Shown here in pieces: positions 25,978-38,580 of a stretch of 64,000 bases of DNA. Every line of letters starts with the position of its first letter. Position 1 is the first letter of the stretch. Made by a program: the position numbers and the translations under genes. The notes under the pieces are model-generated. The model searched no databases. It saw nothing but the letters and a program-made list of their open reading frames with translations, and had not been told where the DNA came from. The DNA comes from Delphinapterus leucas (lineage: Eukaryota; Chordata; Mammalia; Artiodactyla; Monodontidae), in NCBI RefSeq assembly GCF_002288925.2, contig NW_022098076.1, forward strand, positions 91,047,933-91,111,932. Direction: 5' to 3'.

Positions 25978-26619
25978 AGGTGTGGCTTCTGAAGCAAACT
26001 CGGGATGCTTCCGCATCTCCTGTCGATGGGGGCTGAGGACACCTGTCACCCACAAAGCTCAGGAACTCGGTTTCAGAACAGGCGTTGGGAGGGCACGTGT
26101 GGCTGAACAGACAAACGCATCTCCAAATTTTGCGTAAAATCACAGTATCTCAAGTCAGACCCTGAATATATGCCAGGTCATCGGATTCAAGAAGGTGGGG
26201 GACGGCACTGGCCTTTTCTGTTTCACACCCTTGCCAGATGCCTCCCAGCTCTCTGTGAAAACAGACAGCGTCACCTCGGCCTGATGCAAGCACCAGCCTT
26301 AAAATACTTCCCCTTTTCTCTCGATAGACGTGTGCCATCAAAGGCCAGAGTTCCCCGTGAGAGAAGGACTCACTGTGAGCACTTTGGGCGCTTGGTGAAC
26401 AGGTGTGACGGTGCACAGCATGGAAATAATAGCCACAAGTAACAGCTGGAGGGGAAAATACAGCCTCAGCTGAGAATGGGCTGTAAGGTGTTCTAGCTGT
26501 CCGTGGATAATTCAGAATTGGGAGCAATAGCAGATATACATACGTATGCCCTAGAGATTATAGAGGCAGACAGACACATCTCTGTACGTGCACACACACA
26601 CTCCAGATGCCAGTAGAAA

Positions 26620-26960
26620 TTGTTAGACACACTTTGAATACTTGGGCATCTAACCAAAGGGAATAAAACCCCAATGATGCATTATGCTAATCAGACAGTA
26701 GCAATTAATAAATTACAGTTTATGATTAAGTAGTAAGCAACTGTTTCCCAGCAAACAATTTGACATAAGATGGTTCCATTTGTGAATAATTTTTACACAA
26801 AAATCAAGCTTATTCTAAGTGCCCTCTGGGATTTATTTGGCGTTAGCCGTTATATTAAATGGGTGCATCATAAGCCTTAAAACCATGTACGTCCTTCTCC
26901 CTGGTCCTCCTGTCTTGACGAATTCATCCTTAGTCAATAATCACGAATTTGTGCAAAGAG
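26620..26960. promoter_or_regulatory. Candidate conserved non-coding element
   Basis: AT-rich unique stretch with atgctaatcag (near 26683), gcaattaataaattac (near 26701) and tgattaagtag cores close together, and no repeat. Suggestive of a homeodomain or POU-bound enhancer; not demonstrable from sequence alone. Confidence 0.3.
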
Positions 26961-26969
26961 TTCGCGATA

Positions 26970-27430
26970 AGCATACTCACAGCACTGCTGATGGCAGACA
27001 GAAGTTGGAAACAGTCTAAATGTCCATCAAGGAAAACTCTAACTAGGTCTTCATAAGTGGAATATTATGCAGCCATTTAAAATGATGCCAGAGTTGCTCT
27101 GACCCTTTTCCTAAGGAGTCTCGGTGCTGAAAGACTGAAAATCAGTAACATAGGTAACAGCTACCTTCCAAAATCAAATTTAAACATACAGAAAAACAAA
27201 ACTTCTGAATATCTATCACATCCGAAATAAATTAAATTAAATTAAATAATGCCAGGGACCATGTGATGGCATTGAGAGGTGACACTATGTCATTAGGCTA
27301 AAAAGGCAGGTTCCAAAGCAATGTACACCACACTGGCTTTTTTTTTTTTAAAGCACGTCTATCTGTATACATGTGCTTTTTTAAAAAAGGCCAGAAGAAT
27401 AGATATCACAATGTTAATAAAACTTAACCA
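26970..27430 (+). mobile_element. Old L1 3' fragment
   Basis: Contains gaaacagtctaaatgtccat followed by ggaatattatgcagccattt, the sense L1 ORF2 3' end, then a degenerate 3' UTR. No usable frame. Confidence 0.6.
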
Positions 27431-27655
27431 TGATAGTTTATAATTTTTATGTTCCTCTTTTCCCCTCTTTGTGTTTTTCTGACTTGCTTAGAGAAGACAA
27501 GTAAGTGTACGTTGAAGCATAAACACCCCCAGCCACACACACGTGTGGTCTCCTGACGAGGAATCACGAGATGTGTCTTAGGGCGTGAGTCTCTCATCTG
27601 ACGCATCTTAATAGGTAGTGCCGATCCGTTCTCCATCTGCTAGGCTCCATCCTAA

Positions 27656-28015
<360 letters not shown>

Positions 28016-28119
28016 TGATTTAATGGCTTTTAAGGAACTGAAATATTTTTGTTTAGACTTATATTTTAACACAGTGCCCTTCACACAAATGCCTCTCTGA
28101 TGGCACTGTAATTCTTTTT

Positions 28120-28270
28120 TGTTTGTTTGATTTTTTTTAATTTTATTGAAGTGTAGTTGATTTACAATGTTGTGTTAATTTCTGCTGTACAGGAAAGCGA
28201 TTCAGCTGGACCCGGGTATATTCTTCTTCGTGTTCTTTTCCATTCTGGTTCATCACAAGTCTTGTTTATG
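28120..28270 (-). mobile_element. L1 3' end, short
   Basis: Reverse L1 3' UTR: ttttattgaagtgtagttga, then ttaatttctgctgtacagga, then cttttccattctggttcatc. Same family as 8215-8452. Confidence 0.75.
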
Positions 28271-29225
28271 CCTCAGGCATCCCCATGAGCCACAGTCACA
28301 CCACAGATGCTATAGGGATTAGGCCACCTGCCCAGATTCTGTGCCACATCCAGAAACCAACCTTTGGCTTAATCAACGATCATACGTTTGTTTGCTTTTT
28401 CCGTAAAAATAGAGTACAGTTGGTTAAATCCTGCCCAGAGACTTCTGGGGTTTGTTTTCTTTATTTCAAAATCATATGTTCTAGATTTTGCTATCAAATG
28501 GTCTCTTTTTATTTTATCTTGAATTCACTACACACTAAAAGCATTTGATTGAACTGACAGACTTCATAATTATGCTTTGTGCCTTGGAGCAACCCAGTTT
28601 TCCTCCATGCTTTCCGTTGTCCAGGGAATAATGCCACGTTCCCTTTGAGAAAGTCCTTTTGTAGTTCGTATCCTTGAAGTTAAGGACTTACTTCTCATTC
28701 TTCACCTTCCAGCCCTGGCACAGTGCTGGGCCCATTCAGTAAAGTTTTTCCAATCATATATTTTTGCCGTTGTTAGGGTCCAGCACCAGGCTAGGGTGTC
28801 AGGTGGCCCTGGCATCCCGAGCCTGAAGCCCAGTGGGCGAGGCCTGGACCCAGTGGCCACAAGGCCCGGGGCCATGGAGAAAGGCCGTTAGGGGCACACA
28901 GCAACTCAGAGCAGACCTTGTGCAGGAAATGGGCAGGACTGGAGCAGGTGGGGAGGGAGTCATTGTGAGTCAGGGGAGCAGCAGGACGCACAGCTGAATG
29001 GCTCTGGTTTGTTCAGGGGAAGAGCAGCTGCTGCTCAGGTAGGAAGCTGGCCAGGTAGGATTTGTGCGACCTAACAGAAAGAACTCAGGATTGTCACAGA
29101 TAAAAGGGGAGAGCCACCTGGGAGAGACCACTGGTTGGCAGGCAGGTAAGGGCAGGACGGCAAGGCCACGTCTGCGGCCTCCGGGTGAAAGAAGGGGTCT
29201 CCTCTTCAGGTATCTTGAGGGACTT

Positions 29226-29597
29226 CTTTTTTTTTTTTTAGTTTTTTTTTTTAATTTATTTATTGTTGGTTGTGTTGGGTCTTCATTGCGCACGGGCTTT
29301 CTCTGGTTGCAGCGAGCGGGGGCTACTCTTCGTTGCGGTGCGCGGGCTTCTCATTGCGTTGGCTTCTCTCGTTGCGGAGCACGGGCTCTAGGCGTGTGGG
29401 CTTCAGTAGTTGTGGCTCTTGGGCTCTAGAGTGCAGGCTCAGTAGCTGTGGCTCGCAGGCTTTAGAGCACAGGCTCAGTAGTCGTGGCTCACAGGCTTAG
29501 TTGCTCCGCGGCGTGTGGGATCTTCCCAGAGCAGGGATGGAACCTGTGTCCCCTGCATCGGCAGGCGGATTCTTAACCATTACGCCACCAGGGAAGC
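29226..29597 (-). mobile_element. Long-form CHR SINE with internal 36-bp triplication
   Basis: Reverse SINE of the longer, older subtype with a gttgtgttgggtcttcattg 3' part. It is flanked by the perfect 13-bp repeat TCTTGAGGGACTT (29213-29225 and 29598-29610). The body carries three units at a 36-bp period starting at 29405, 29441 and 29477, each beginning agtag(t/c)(t/c)gtggctc; the third unit is partial. This explains its length of about 370 bp against about 205 bp for the short copies. Confidence 0.88.
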
Positions 29598-31505
29598 TCT
29601 TGAGGGACTTTAAAGCATCTTCTTTTGTTTGAATTTTTAAATGTTACTTTCAATATGTGTCATGATATGAAGTTAGAAGAGAGAAGTCGTTATTTGAAGT
29701 GCGTTTTTATCAGGAAGTTTCAACGTAACATCTTTAAAAGCACAAAATCGGAGACATATCGGAACCTCCATTAGGAGAAACGTCTGCAGTGGTTTCCACT
29801 ATCATCTACAGGATTGTTTTAACGGGAAGATTCCGTGGCTCCTGAGCTTTGCGGTGTGTGGCCAATTGGAGGTCGAGAGAACATTCTGAGAGCCGGGTTG
29901 GGCGGGCGAGTGCCCAGGTGGGGAGGGCAGGTGGAAGAGGGAGGTTGGGGGAGGCTCCGGGGCCAGTTTGTTTAGAATGAGGCCACCTGAGTAGGAATCC
30001 AGGGACAAAGTGGGACAAATCTGGAGAGAAAAGAGGTCTTAAACTCCCATTCCTTAAACACATTATCTGTCAGGTCTGTGCCCAGTCCCACCATGCACTG
30101 TCTCTTTCCATTCTTGTGACTGTAATAGCTGTTGCTACAGTGTGTCCCACTTACAGGGTGACATGAAGAGTCTGAAGGGTCAGGTTATATACCCCAGGTC
30201 ACCATAAGAGCCAGCTGTGTAGCAGGATTCAAATTAAGCCTTTGGCTGCCCTGCTGTGTTTTCTCAGAGGACAAGGGGAAGGTCGAGGGGCTGAGGTCAA
30301 GGACATGAGAGATGACACATTGGCAAAGGTGTTTTGTTTTTTATGTGTTATTATTATTATTATTAGGGGCATCTGTTTCCTCTTCCCAACCAGACGGTCT
30401 CTGAGGTCACAGACCCCTCTTCTTGTATGCCCCCACCATGGTCTCTATCACCACCTTCCTGCCTTTGTATTAGATATTAAGTGAATCACTGGCTGATTTC
30501 TGCTGAATGAGCATAAGGCCACTCCTGGTCATTTGCCACTTCCAGAGTGATTCCAAATAAATATGATGTCAGCTACCTGGTTTTTTGTTGACTCTTCAGG
30601 TGCGCCTGCGGTAAATGTTGGTTACTCTTGGATGATGGAAGCCTCATTTGCTTCTGTCGGTGGTGAAAGCCATTGACTGTCAAGGTCAGCCCCGTCTTTG
30701 CAGACCAGCTGACGATTCTAGCATGAAGCCAGCCCTGGGTCCAAGTCCACAGTCTTCTGACTGTGTCAGCCAGTTTCACACAGGGACTGATCCCACTCAG
30801 GGGTCCCAGTGCTGTTCTCTGGACTCATTCAGTGCCCTTGGTGCAGTGTCACAGCCCAAAGCCCATCACCATTTATTCCGAGAATCAGGGTCGATCATCC
30901 TGGGTAGTAACCTAACCAAAGGACCGTGTCCGCCATCTTACCAGCAGTGAAGGATGGAGAAACGGGAGTTGCTTTGGTGGTTGCCCTTAAATAAGATCCC
31001 TGAAAAGCACACTTCTTCATTGTAGTGTGCCTTTCTTTCATCTTGGAAATTTGCAAATGTGCGCATCATGTCACTCAAAACTTTGATGTGCCCGTGGTTG
31101 CAGAGGTGGTCACGTGGGACCTGGTAGCTTTGGGAATGACCCAGCTGTCCCTCAGCACACCTTCTCTTTCCCGCTATCAGCTGCCATCCACAGTAGGCAC
31201 CAAGTCATGCCTGATTTTGTTTCCCTGTGTGTCTGCCTGCTCAAGGGGAGTGCTGCTGTGGAAGTATCCAAAAGTGCATCTTTCTATCCAAACCAATGCT
31301 TTCAGTTGTTTCCAAGGCTTTGGTTAAAGCCAGTTGTTTGAAAGTTGCCGCCAACATGTCAGAGCTTTTGAGATGCCTGAGAGAGTTCCAAGTACCGGCC
31401 GGGGAGCATTTTCAAGCCATGTGATCCTAGGGAGGGACTGTTGCGTGGGAAGTCCGATTAGCCGTTCTGTCCCTGAGGCCTAAGGACAGTTGGGATGAGT
31501 GATGA

Positions 31506-31769
<264 letters not shown>

Positions 31770-33669
31770 TAGGGACGTGGGAAGGCATGTGGTTATGGGG
31801 CATTCTGCAGGCAGTTCAACAACCAGAAATGACCTTAATGACAGCCACCACTGAAACTGCCCCAGCAACCAGTGGGAAGCTGGTTACCCTGGACAGAAAC
31901 ATCTGTATGAAAAATTGCTCTTCCGCAGACACGGGTAATTCAAACTCCTTAATTTTTTACTCTTGTTTTTACACTTTGGGGATTCCTCTCCCTCTCTTAG
32001 AAATGTATTAAGCTTCTAACCTTATGAATATATCACTTTAATTAATATACTTCTAATAGGCATAAGCTAGGCTGTTAACACTAATTATGAATTTTGGATT
32101 CTTTAATTTTGTTATTCTTATGTCTTTGATAAGCATCTACTCCATTGGTTCCCCTCTCCCCCCGACCCCCACTAAGTGAGTTTATAGTAACCAAATATAT
32201 TTTATTTTCTGAAATATATTTCTAACACATTTAATCAACCAAGTATGGCGTAACTTATGGTGGCTCCTCATTAATGTTAATTGTTACCCAGTGTAAAAAA
32301 CGCATTTATTTTGAGTCCATTCCGTTTCTCATTTTTCATTTACAGCAATTATAAGCCATTTCTTAGTACACATGCATATTTAATGTACCTAAGAGGTGGT
32401 AAAATGGCGCGTTTTCTGAGAAAGCCTCTTTCACAGAGGCAGGATGGACCGTCCTGTCTCCACGGCTGTTCGGGGAGCTGGGGGGCATCCCAGCATCTGA
32501 AGCAGGGGCACGGGATGGGCTCAGCCTTCACTTCTCAGGTGTGTGCAGAGGTGAAGGGGGAGAAGAGGCCTCCCAGCATCAGCACGGATCTGTCGTGCTG
32601 GTGATCAGACAACAAGGAAACCCAGGTGTCCGTCTGTGGTCGGGCCACATGCGAGGGGTAAGAAGTTGGTTTCTACTGCCAATAACATGGAAAACCGGTG
32701 GGCTTCATTTCATCAACACTAAAAAATGAATTTGTGGTGCCCCCTTCGGTTCACTTGAGAGAATGAAGCTGGTGCCATTAACCCTGCCCTTCCTATTAGG
32801 TGCTCTGTGGGGAGGGGACGGGGGTGCGCAAGAAATGTGCACAAAGTACATCTGTTGAAGATCGAGTAGGTTGGCGCTGTGAGCTCTTTATATATAAGTT
32901 ACGCTGTGTAATATACACGCAGGCAGCTGTCTTACAGACTGAAGAAATGATACACTTCTGCCGTTTTTCAAATGTGATTTAACACTAATATAGAAATCCG
33001 CAGGGTTGTCCACTAGGAGCATTCTTAAAAGATTAATTCATGTTTTAATGTCTATATTTTCATACATATAGTTTCCTTGGAGGGTATTGAGATCTGAAAA
33101 AGAAAAATGATTGGAAATCGGATTGAGTTTAACGTGTGAATGCAGAAAACATTAAGATAAGTTGGGAAAAAATTAACTTTATGCATTTTACTGTTTGTGT
33201 GTCAAAGGAGCAGTTATACTATTTTTAATACATGAATTAGAAGAGTTTGGTTGTTTTTCCATCTATCACAGTTAGAAACCATTTAGAATGATTACAAACA
33301 AAGACGTAGGTTAATTTTTTAACTGGGAAATATTATATAATAATTTCATCCTCGTAAGTGAAGATGGTGTATGTAAGGGTATTTCATCCTTCTAACTTGT
33401 ACATTTGAATTAACCTCTTGAGTATGTAACTTCCTCTTCTGTGTAGTGTTATACACGTCGTATCTTTACATTTTAGAGACATTTGAGTCTTTCTTTCTCA
33501 CAAGTGGAGTCACTGCTGTGAAATCCCTACAGTGAGGTGATGTGGTTACGTCGTATTTCCAGTGGTAACTTGGGGGTTTCTAAGTTCTGTCCATCTCTAA
33601 GAAGATAAACGTGTTTGAGAATTGAATATACCTTTGTGCTTTAGTAATTCTCCCAGGGAGTTTTATTTT

Positions 33670-34010
33670 TAATTAAATTCAGCAAATATTCATTGAGTGC
33701 TTCCTCATAGAAAAGAAGTGATTGCTAGGTGACGACCGTAAGTGTGCGGTGGTTGGTGAATGTTCTCAGGGCCAGCCGAGGATGCCAGGACTCGGTGGCG
33801 TTCACAGACTGGAGGGATTTGCGTTGCTCCAGGAGGTCCAGGAGAAATGTCATCTGAGCTGACTTTAAACTGTGCTGTGATCTCCAGGCCTAGGGGCGTG
33901 GGGAGTGTGTGTGCTGGAGGATGGTAGGGACCTACACACAAACAGGAACGTGGAAGCCTCAGGGCCCATGGGGAGCTGGACCCTTGAACACAGTGAGAAG
34001 TGGGGAAGGG
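33670..34010 (+). mobile_element. Possible L2 fragment
   Basis: Begins cagcaaatattcattgagtg, typical of an old mammalian repeat (L2 or related), then becomes too diverged to follow. The end is approximate. Confidence 0.35.
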
Positions 34011-34705
34011 AAGGCCATAATAGAGCAAAGGCCTGGTGAGCCGGGCTAGTGTTTTAACAGCGACTCTCGCGGTTGGGCAGAGGGTGGGTTGTTGGATCTC
34101 TTTCTGTGTTCGTATATGTTCCGCCTGTTCTCAGGAGAACTAGAGGCAGCCAGCAGCATCCTAGGAAAGGATGGAGACAGGCAAGGAGATCAGTTGGAAG
34201 ACTGTGGTCCCGGTGGAACGTGGGCAAAGCCTCAGATACACTCAAAGACCGCTCAGTGTAATTGTAAAACAGTCCAGATCCCCAGCTCCTTCACTACCTC
34301 CTGCACTTTCCTCAAACAGAATCAAAATCCCAAAGTTTGGGCTGGAATGTCCACATGGAATTCAGTCTGCGGTGTGAGAATGGATATCTAGTCTGGTTCC
34401 TGCCTCTCCAAGACAAGGAAAGACACGCCCTCCCACCCACCCTGCCTCGCTCTCTCTGCAGGACCTGTGATCACTAGCACAAAAAAAGCTGGACGGTTCT
34501 CTAATGTGGCCCTCAGGTAATACTAAAAAGAAATATTTTAATAAAATTTTATCTCTGTCTGAGGAAAAGCCAAGTGCAATATATCCAGTCTAATTCTTTG
34601 AAAGAGGGCCCAGCTGTTTTCCCGAGAAGCTCCATCCATTCTGTCTTGTTCAGAAGATTCATTCTGACAGTGGAATATAATTAGAAATGTGCCATACCTC
34701 CCCCA

Positions 34706-34768
34706 GCACACAGACACACAGACACACACACACACAGACACACACACACACACACACACACAGACACA

Positions 34769-34809
<41 letters not shown>
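34706..34809. repeat. (CA)n microsatellite with CAGACA interruptions
   Basis: About 100 bp of CA dinucleotides interrupted by cagaca units near 34717, 34735 and 34761-34769, followed by a pure CA run to 34809. It accounts for the Val/Cys and His/Thr repeat peptides in several frames, which are not genes. Confidence 0.95.
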
Positions 34810-34811
<2 letters not shown>

Positions 34812-34899
34812 TCAGGACCATGGAGAAGTAGAACACGACGGATCCTTCTCCAAAGAAACAACTGAAGCCACCTCGCATTGGTGTCACCCAGACGGGCTC

Positions 34900-35400
34900 C
34901 TCTGACCAGCCGTCTGCCCTACTGCTTGCTGGGCCTTCACCCCTGATTAGGGCAGCTTTGGACGGCACGTAATTGGTTCCAGCGATTCTCAGCTGCCCTG
35001 AGAACTGCCGTTCAAACTTGAACAGCTTTGAGATCAATCGAAGCTGACGGCGGCAAAGCAGTATTGACTTCCCATTCCTAAACCGGGGAATCATTAGTCA
35101 AGAAAAGCATCTTTTAATTAGTCCCAGGAAGAAAAAAAAAATCTTTTTGGATGGATTCTGCAACAACTGCTGTTTTTTTTCCAGTGCATTCGATATTAAA
35201 TTTATTGTCTCAGGAGGGGAGAGGATGCCCTTCATCCCCCTCTGTAATGGAGGTTTAATTTGGAGAAAGGAGCAGGTAGAGAAGATCGATGCTGTAACAG
35301 TTAACTACCTCTGGGGTGGAATCAGAATTCCCCTCTAATTGCTATTGATACCATTTAAGCACACACTTAAAATATTGATTGTAAATGGGGCTGCTGGAGT
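34900..35400. promoter_or_regulatory. Candidate conserved non-coding element
   Basis: Unique AT-rich sequence with cgtaattggttcc (near 34969), gaatcattagtcaag (35088), cttttaattagtcc (35112) and ctctaattgctattgat (near 35333). No repeats and no coding potential. Proposed as an enhancer-like element. Confidence 0.38.
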
Positions 35401-36429
35401 AGGGGAGAAGTGGTAACAGAATGAACTAGATGTCAGGGCCTTAAGGAGGGGCAGTTTGCTGTCGGCAGGACGGTCAGCGTGTGAGTCGGTGTGTTGCATC
35501 TTAGAGTACGTTGTCCTGTGGAGTTGGACGCGGGGCCTGGAGCCACCAGGCAGGGCTCTGGTTCCGGTGTCAGGACACAGCTCGGAGGTAGAGATGTTAA
35601 AACAGTCACGTGCGTATTTCCGGAGTGCGTGAACGAATGGGTGAATGAGAGAAAGAGGAAACTGGTCAGCTTGGAATACATGTGTCGGGGGGGCTTTGCA
35701 TCCTCAGGGCCTCAGGACTCCCCATGTGTCTGTCAGTGAAATTCCCAGCACACGGTGAAGCCGTCTCAAACAAACCTCTCTGTGCATCCTCTCACGCTCG
35801 GCCACGCACTGGTGTTTTCGGGGCCGGTCTGCATCACTTAAGACAGGTCCTTCTTGATTCTCATCCCCCTTTTCACTTAGAAGCTTTTTCGATTGACTGC
35901 AGGGAAAATAATTTCCCACCAGGACCGATCGGAGCTCTCTGGAACCGCATTCCTCCTGGCAGAAGCCGAACTCAGCTGCGCTGTGCGGCTTTCTCTCTTC
36001 ATCTTCCACCTTTGTGTCTCCGAGTCGAGGGCTTTGGCCCCGGGAGGGACCAGGGACCAGTTGCTATTTGCATTTCAGGGCAGGTATCCTGTTTACAAGG
36101 TGGTTTGGGGCCTGCCGGTTTGGTCTAGGAAATCAAAGGAACCTGGAAGTAGAGAGCTGTGTTCTCAATTCCGTGAAAGAGCCCTTGGGAGAAGCTCTAG
36201 GCCCAACTGAAATCACCCTGTCGCCTCTTTGATCCCACATGGAAGGGGACCGAGTTTGCTGATTTAGCGTACGTTCCCTTCCCTCTCTTAGCATCCTTTC
36301 TCTGGGTTTCGTTATTTGTCAGTTCACCTGCGCCCCTAAACTCCCCTCTTGTGTTTAACCTCTAAAAAGATGTCACTTCAGGAGGAAGATTGGGGGCCGG
36401 ACGTCAGGAATCCGCGTGGGAGAGACGGG

Positions 36430-38580
36430 CTGCTCACTTCCAGGCGGAGCGAGTCTGCCCGGTGATCCAAGTTCCGTGTCCTTTTCATTTCCGAACGCCA
36501 CTTTCATCTTATTTATGCACATGGAGATATTGATAAAGGGGAAATGTATCCAAACTGAAAATAATTGGATCCCCACCGCTAACTCTGAGATATTAAAAGC
36601 AGCACCACTTGGCCACGTCTCTGTCTCGTTAGGTTTGATCATAAGATCACAATATAGTAATCTCAGGCTCAAATTTCTGGCATAAAGATGCACTGATCCA
36701 AATGCGGCCTCGGGGAACATGAGGGCCCACGCGGTCCCAGGATTGTCTCATCTTATTATTTTTCAACAGTTCTTGGCCCTGCTGAGGTCAGTGTTTTGTC
36801 TCTTTTGAGTGTTCCTCTATGCTTGACACCTTTTCCTATTTTCTTTCCTTAAAAAAAAAGAAAAATGGGCAGGGGGAGAAATGGGGGGGGGGGGAAAAAA
36901 AGGACTTTGCAGTGATGACCAGAACCCATCTGCAGTTGGGTGGCATCTGCTCCCCACATGTCACTTCCCTCATTAACAAGCAATTGAATTAATTAAATGC
37001 TACTCAGAACACACATAACAAGCTACCGGCAGTGTCCAAATTAGCACTGATAATCAAGGATGATTTCCTTTATTATCCTGCTAAGTGGTGTGCAGACTCT
37101 GATCTCCCTGTCTGCCCTCATCTATTTACATACCCCCAGCTTCTGCCTTTGGAAGCGGAGGTTATCTTACCTAGTTAATTTGCCAGGATCACCGAGCATG
37201 GCGAATTGATGCCCTGCCGCCGCTGCCACTGCCACCGCTCGGCCCCCTCCCTTCCTGCCCTCCCCCAGCCCCAGCCTTTGTATCTCAAGCTCACTGATAA
37301 ATTAAAGGCCACCCCTGTGGTCTCTCAAGTGAGTAATAGAGGCAGAAATTTCATTTTGCAACTGGCTGATTTAATGATCCAAAGGGTAATTAATGGCCTG
37401 ATTATCTTAATGTTAAATATGTCCAGCAGCAATTACTGTGACCTCCCGCTTGTCAAGGTCCGGGCTGTGCTCTTCTTTCAATTAAGTTCTCTGGGGCTTA
37501 ATGGTATGAATAAACTCCTGATTCTATCATCCCGGACGGACACAGAGGGTTCAGGGAGCTGGGGGCTCGTTTGGAGTTTTAATCAGCCTGTCTTCGACTC
37601 TGGCGATCAGAGTTAACAGTTATAACAAGGACAGCCTCACTTTCTTCTTCCCCGTGCAGGACCCCATCTCCACCTCCCCTCCATCCACCCTTTTGTGTTG
37701 TTGTTTTATTTTATTTATTTTCTCTTACGTATTTCCATGCTCGGAGGGAGAATTCTGTTTGCAGAGGGAGCCGCTGTGCTCCATGAGGCTCGTCTCTTCC
37801 AATATAAATTATCATGTGAGCGCTGTGGTTTTTCTGTTTGACAGGCTTAATTAATTGGCAGGAGCCCCCGAAAATGACAGTGCCACTAATTGCAACTCAG
37901 AGTGCATTTCTGTCATCGTGGCGCGCCTGTCAGCGGGCATGCCCTGGCCCCAGCCGCCGGAGCGGGTCCCACCCTCCCGGCCTCGGGTCCGGGCGGGGAC
38001 AGTGTCCTGAGTGAGTGGGGACAGTGGCAGGCTCCGAGGAGCCCTGGGTTTGCAGGCACGCCATCCGCGTGCAGGAGCGACGTTTATTGCCAATAGAGTT
38101 CACACGTCCGCGGCTCCGCAAACCCAACAGCGGCTCGGGGACCTCGGATTTGACTTAAGATATTTTAGGGACTTCTCAGAGTGGGCCGACATGGAATCAG
38201 ACCCCGAGAGCCGTAACTCAGCCACCCTCCTTGACGGGGTGGTCCTCATTAGCACGTTGCTAAATGTGCTTGGGCTTACCCGAGCTCTGCACCCAGATCA
38301 GAAATACTGCACTATCAATATTAAGTCAGTTAGGGAAATGTACAAATGAGACGCGCATTAACACTGCCTCAGAAAATAATACCTGTAGATTACGGTTGAC
38401 AAGAGATAGAGCAGTTCCCCTGGTACGCTGCAGGCAGGGAGCGTGGAGGGAATCTGTGCATCGGCAGTGCTCTCCGATTAAGCTCTCAGGATAGACTAGC
38501 CCTAATTATAAGAAAGGCGGATCTAACAAGATTCTCCGTAAGGTTAAGTAAAATGCGATCCGCGTTTTACAGCATAACTG
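36430..38580. promoter_or_regulatory. Candidate cluster of conserved non-coding elements
   Basis: Over 2 kb without recognisable repeats apart from a 12-base G run at 36883-36894. Homeodomain-type cores are dense: gaattaattaaatgc (near 36986), ctagttaatttgcc (37171), gggtaattaatggcc (37385), agcaattactg (37428), tcaattaagttc (37479), gcttaattaattggc (37845), ccactaattgc (37882) and ccctaattat (38499). A GC-rich insert lies at 37920-38010. One frame stays open for 136 codons at 37206-37616 but shows no codon-like character. The cluster is consistent with a developmental enhancer array, probably for the neighbouring GBX2 (inference). Confidence 0.42.

Noticed and set aside
34538..35094. Val/Cys-repeat and His/Thr-repeat peptides
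   Set aside because: Translations of the CA microsatellite.
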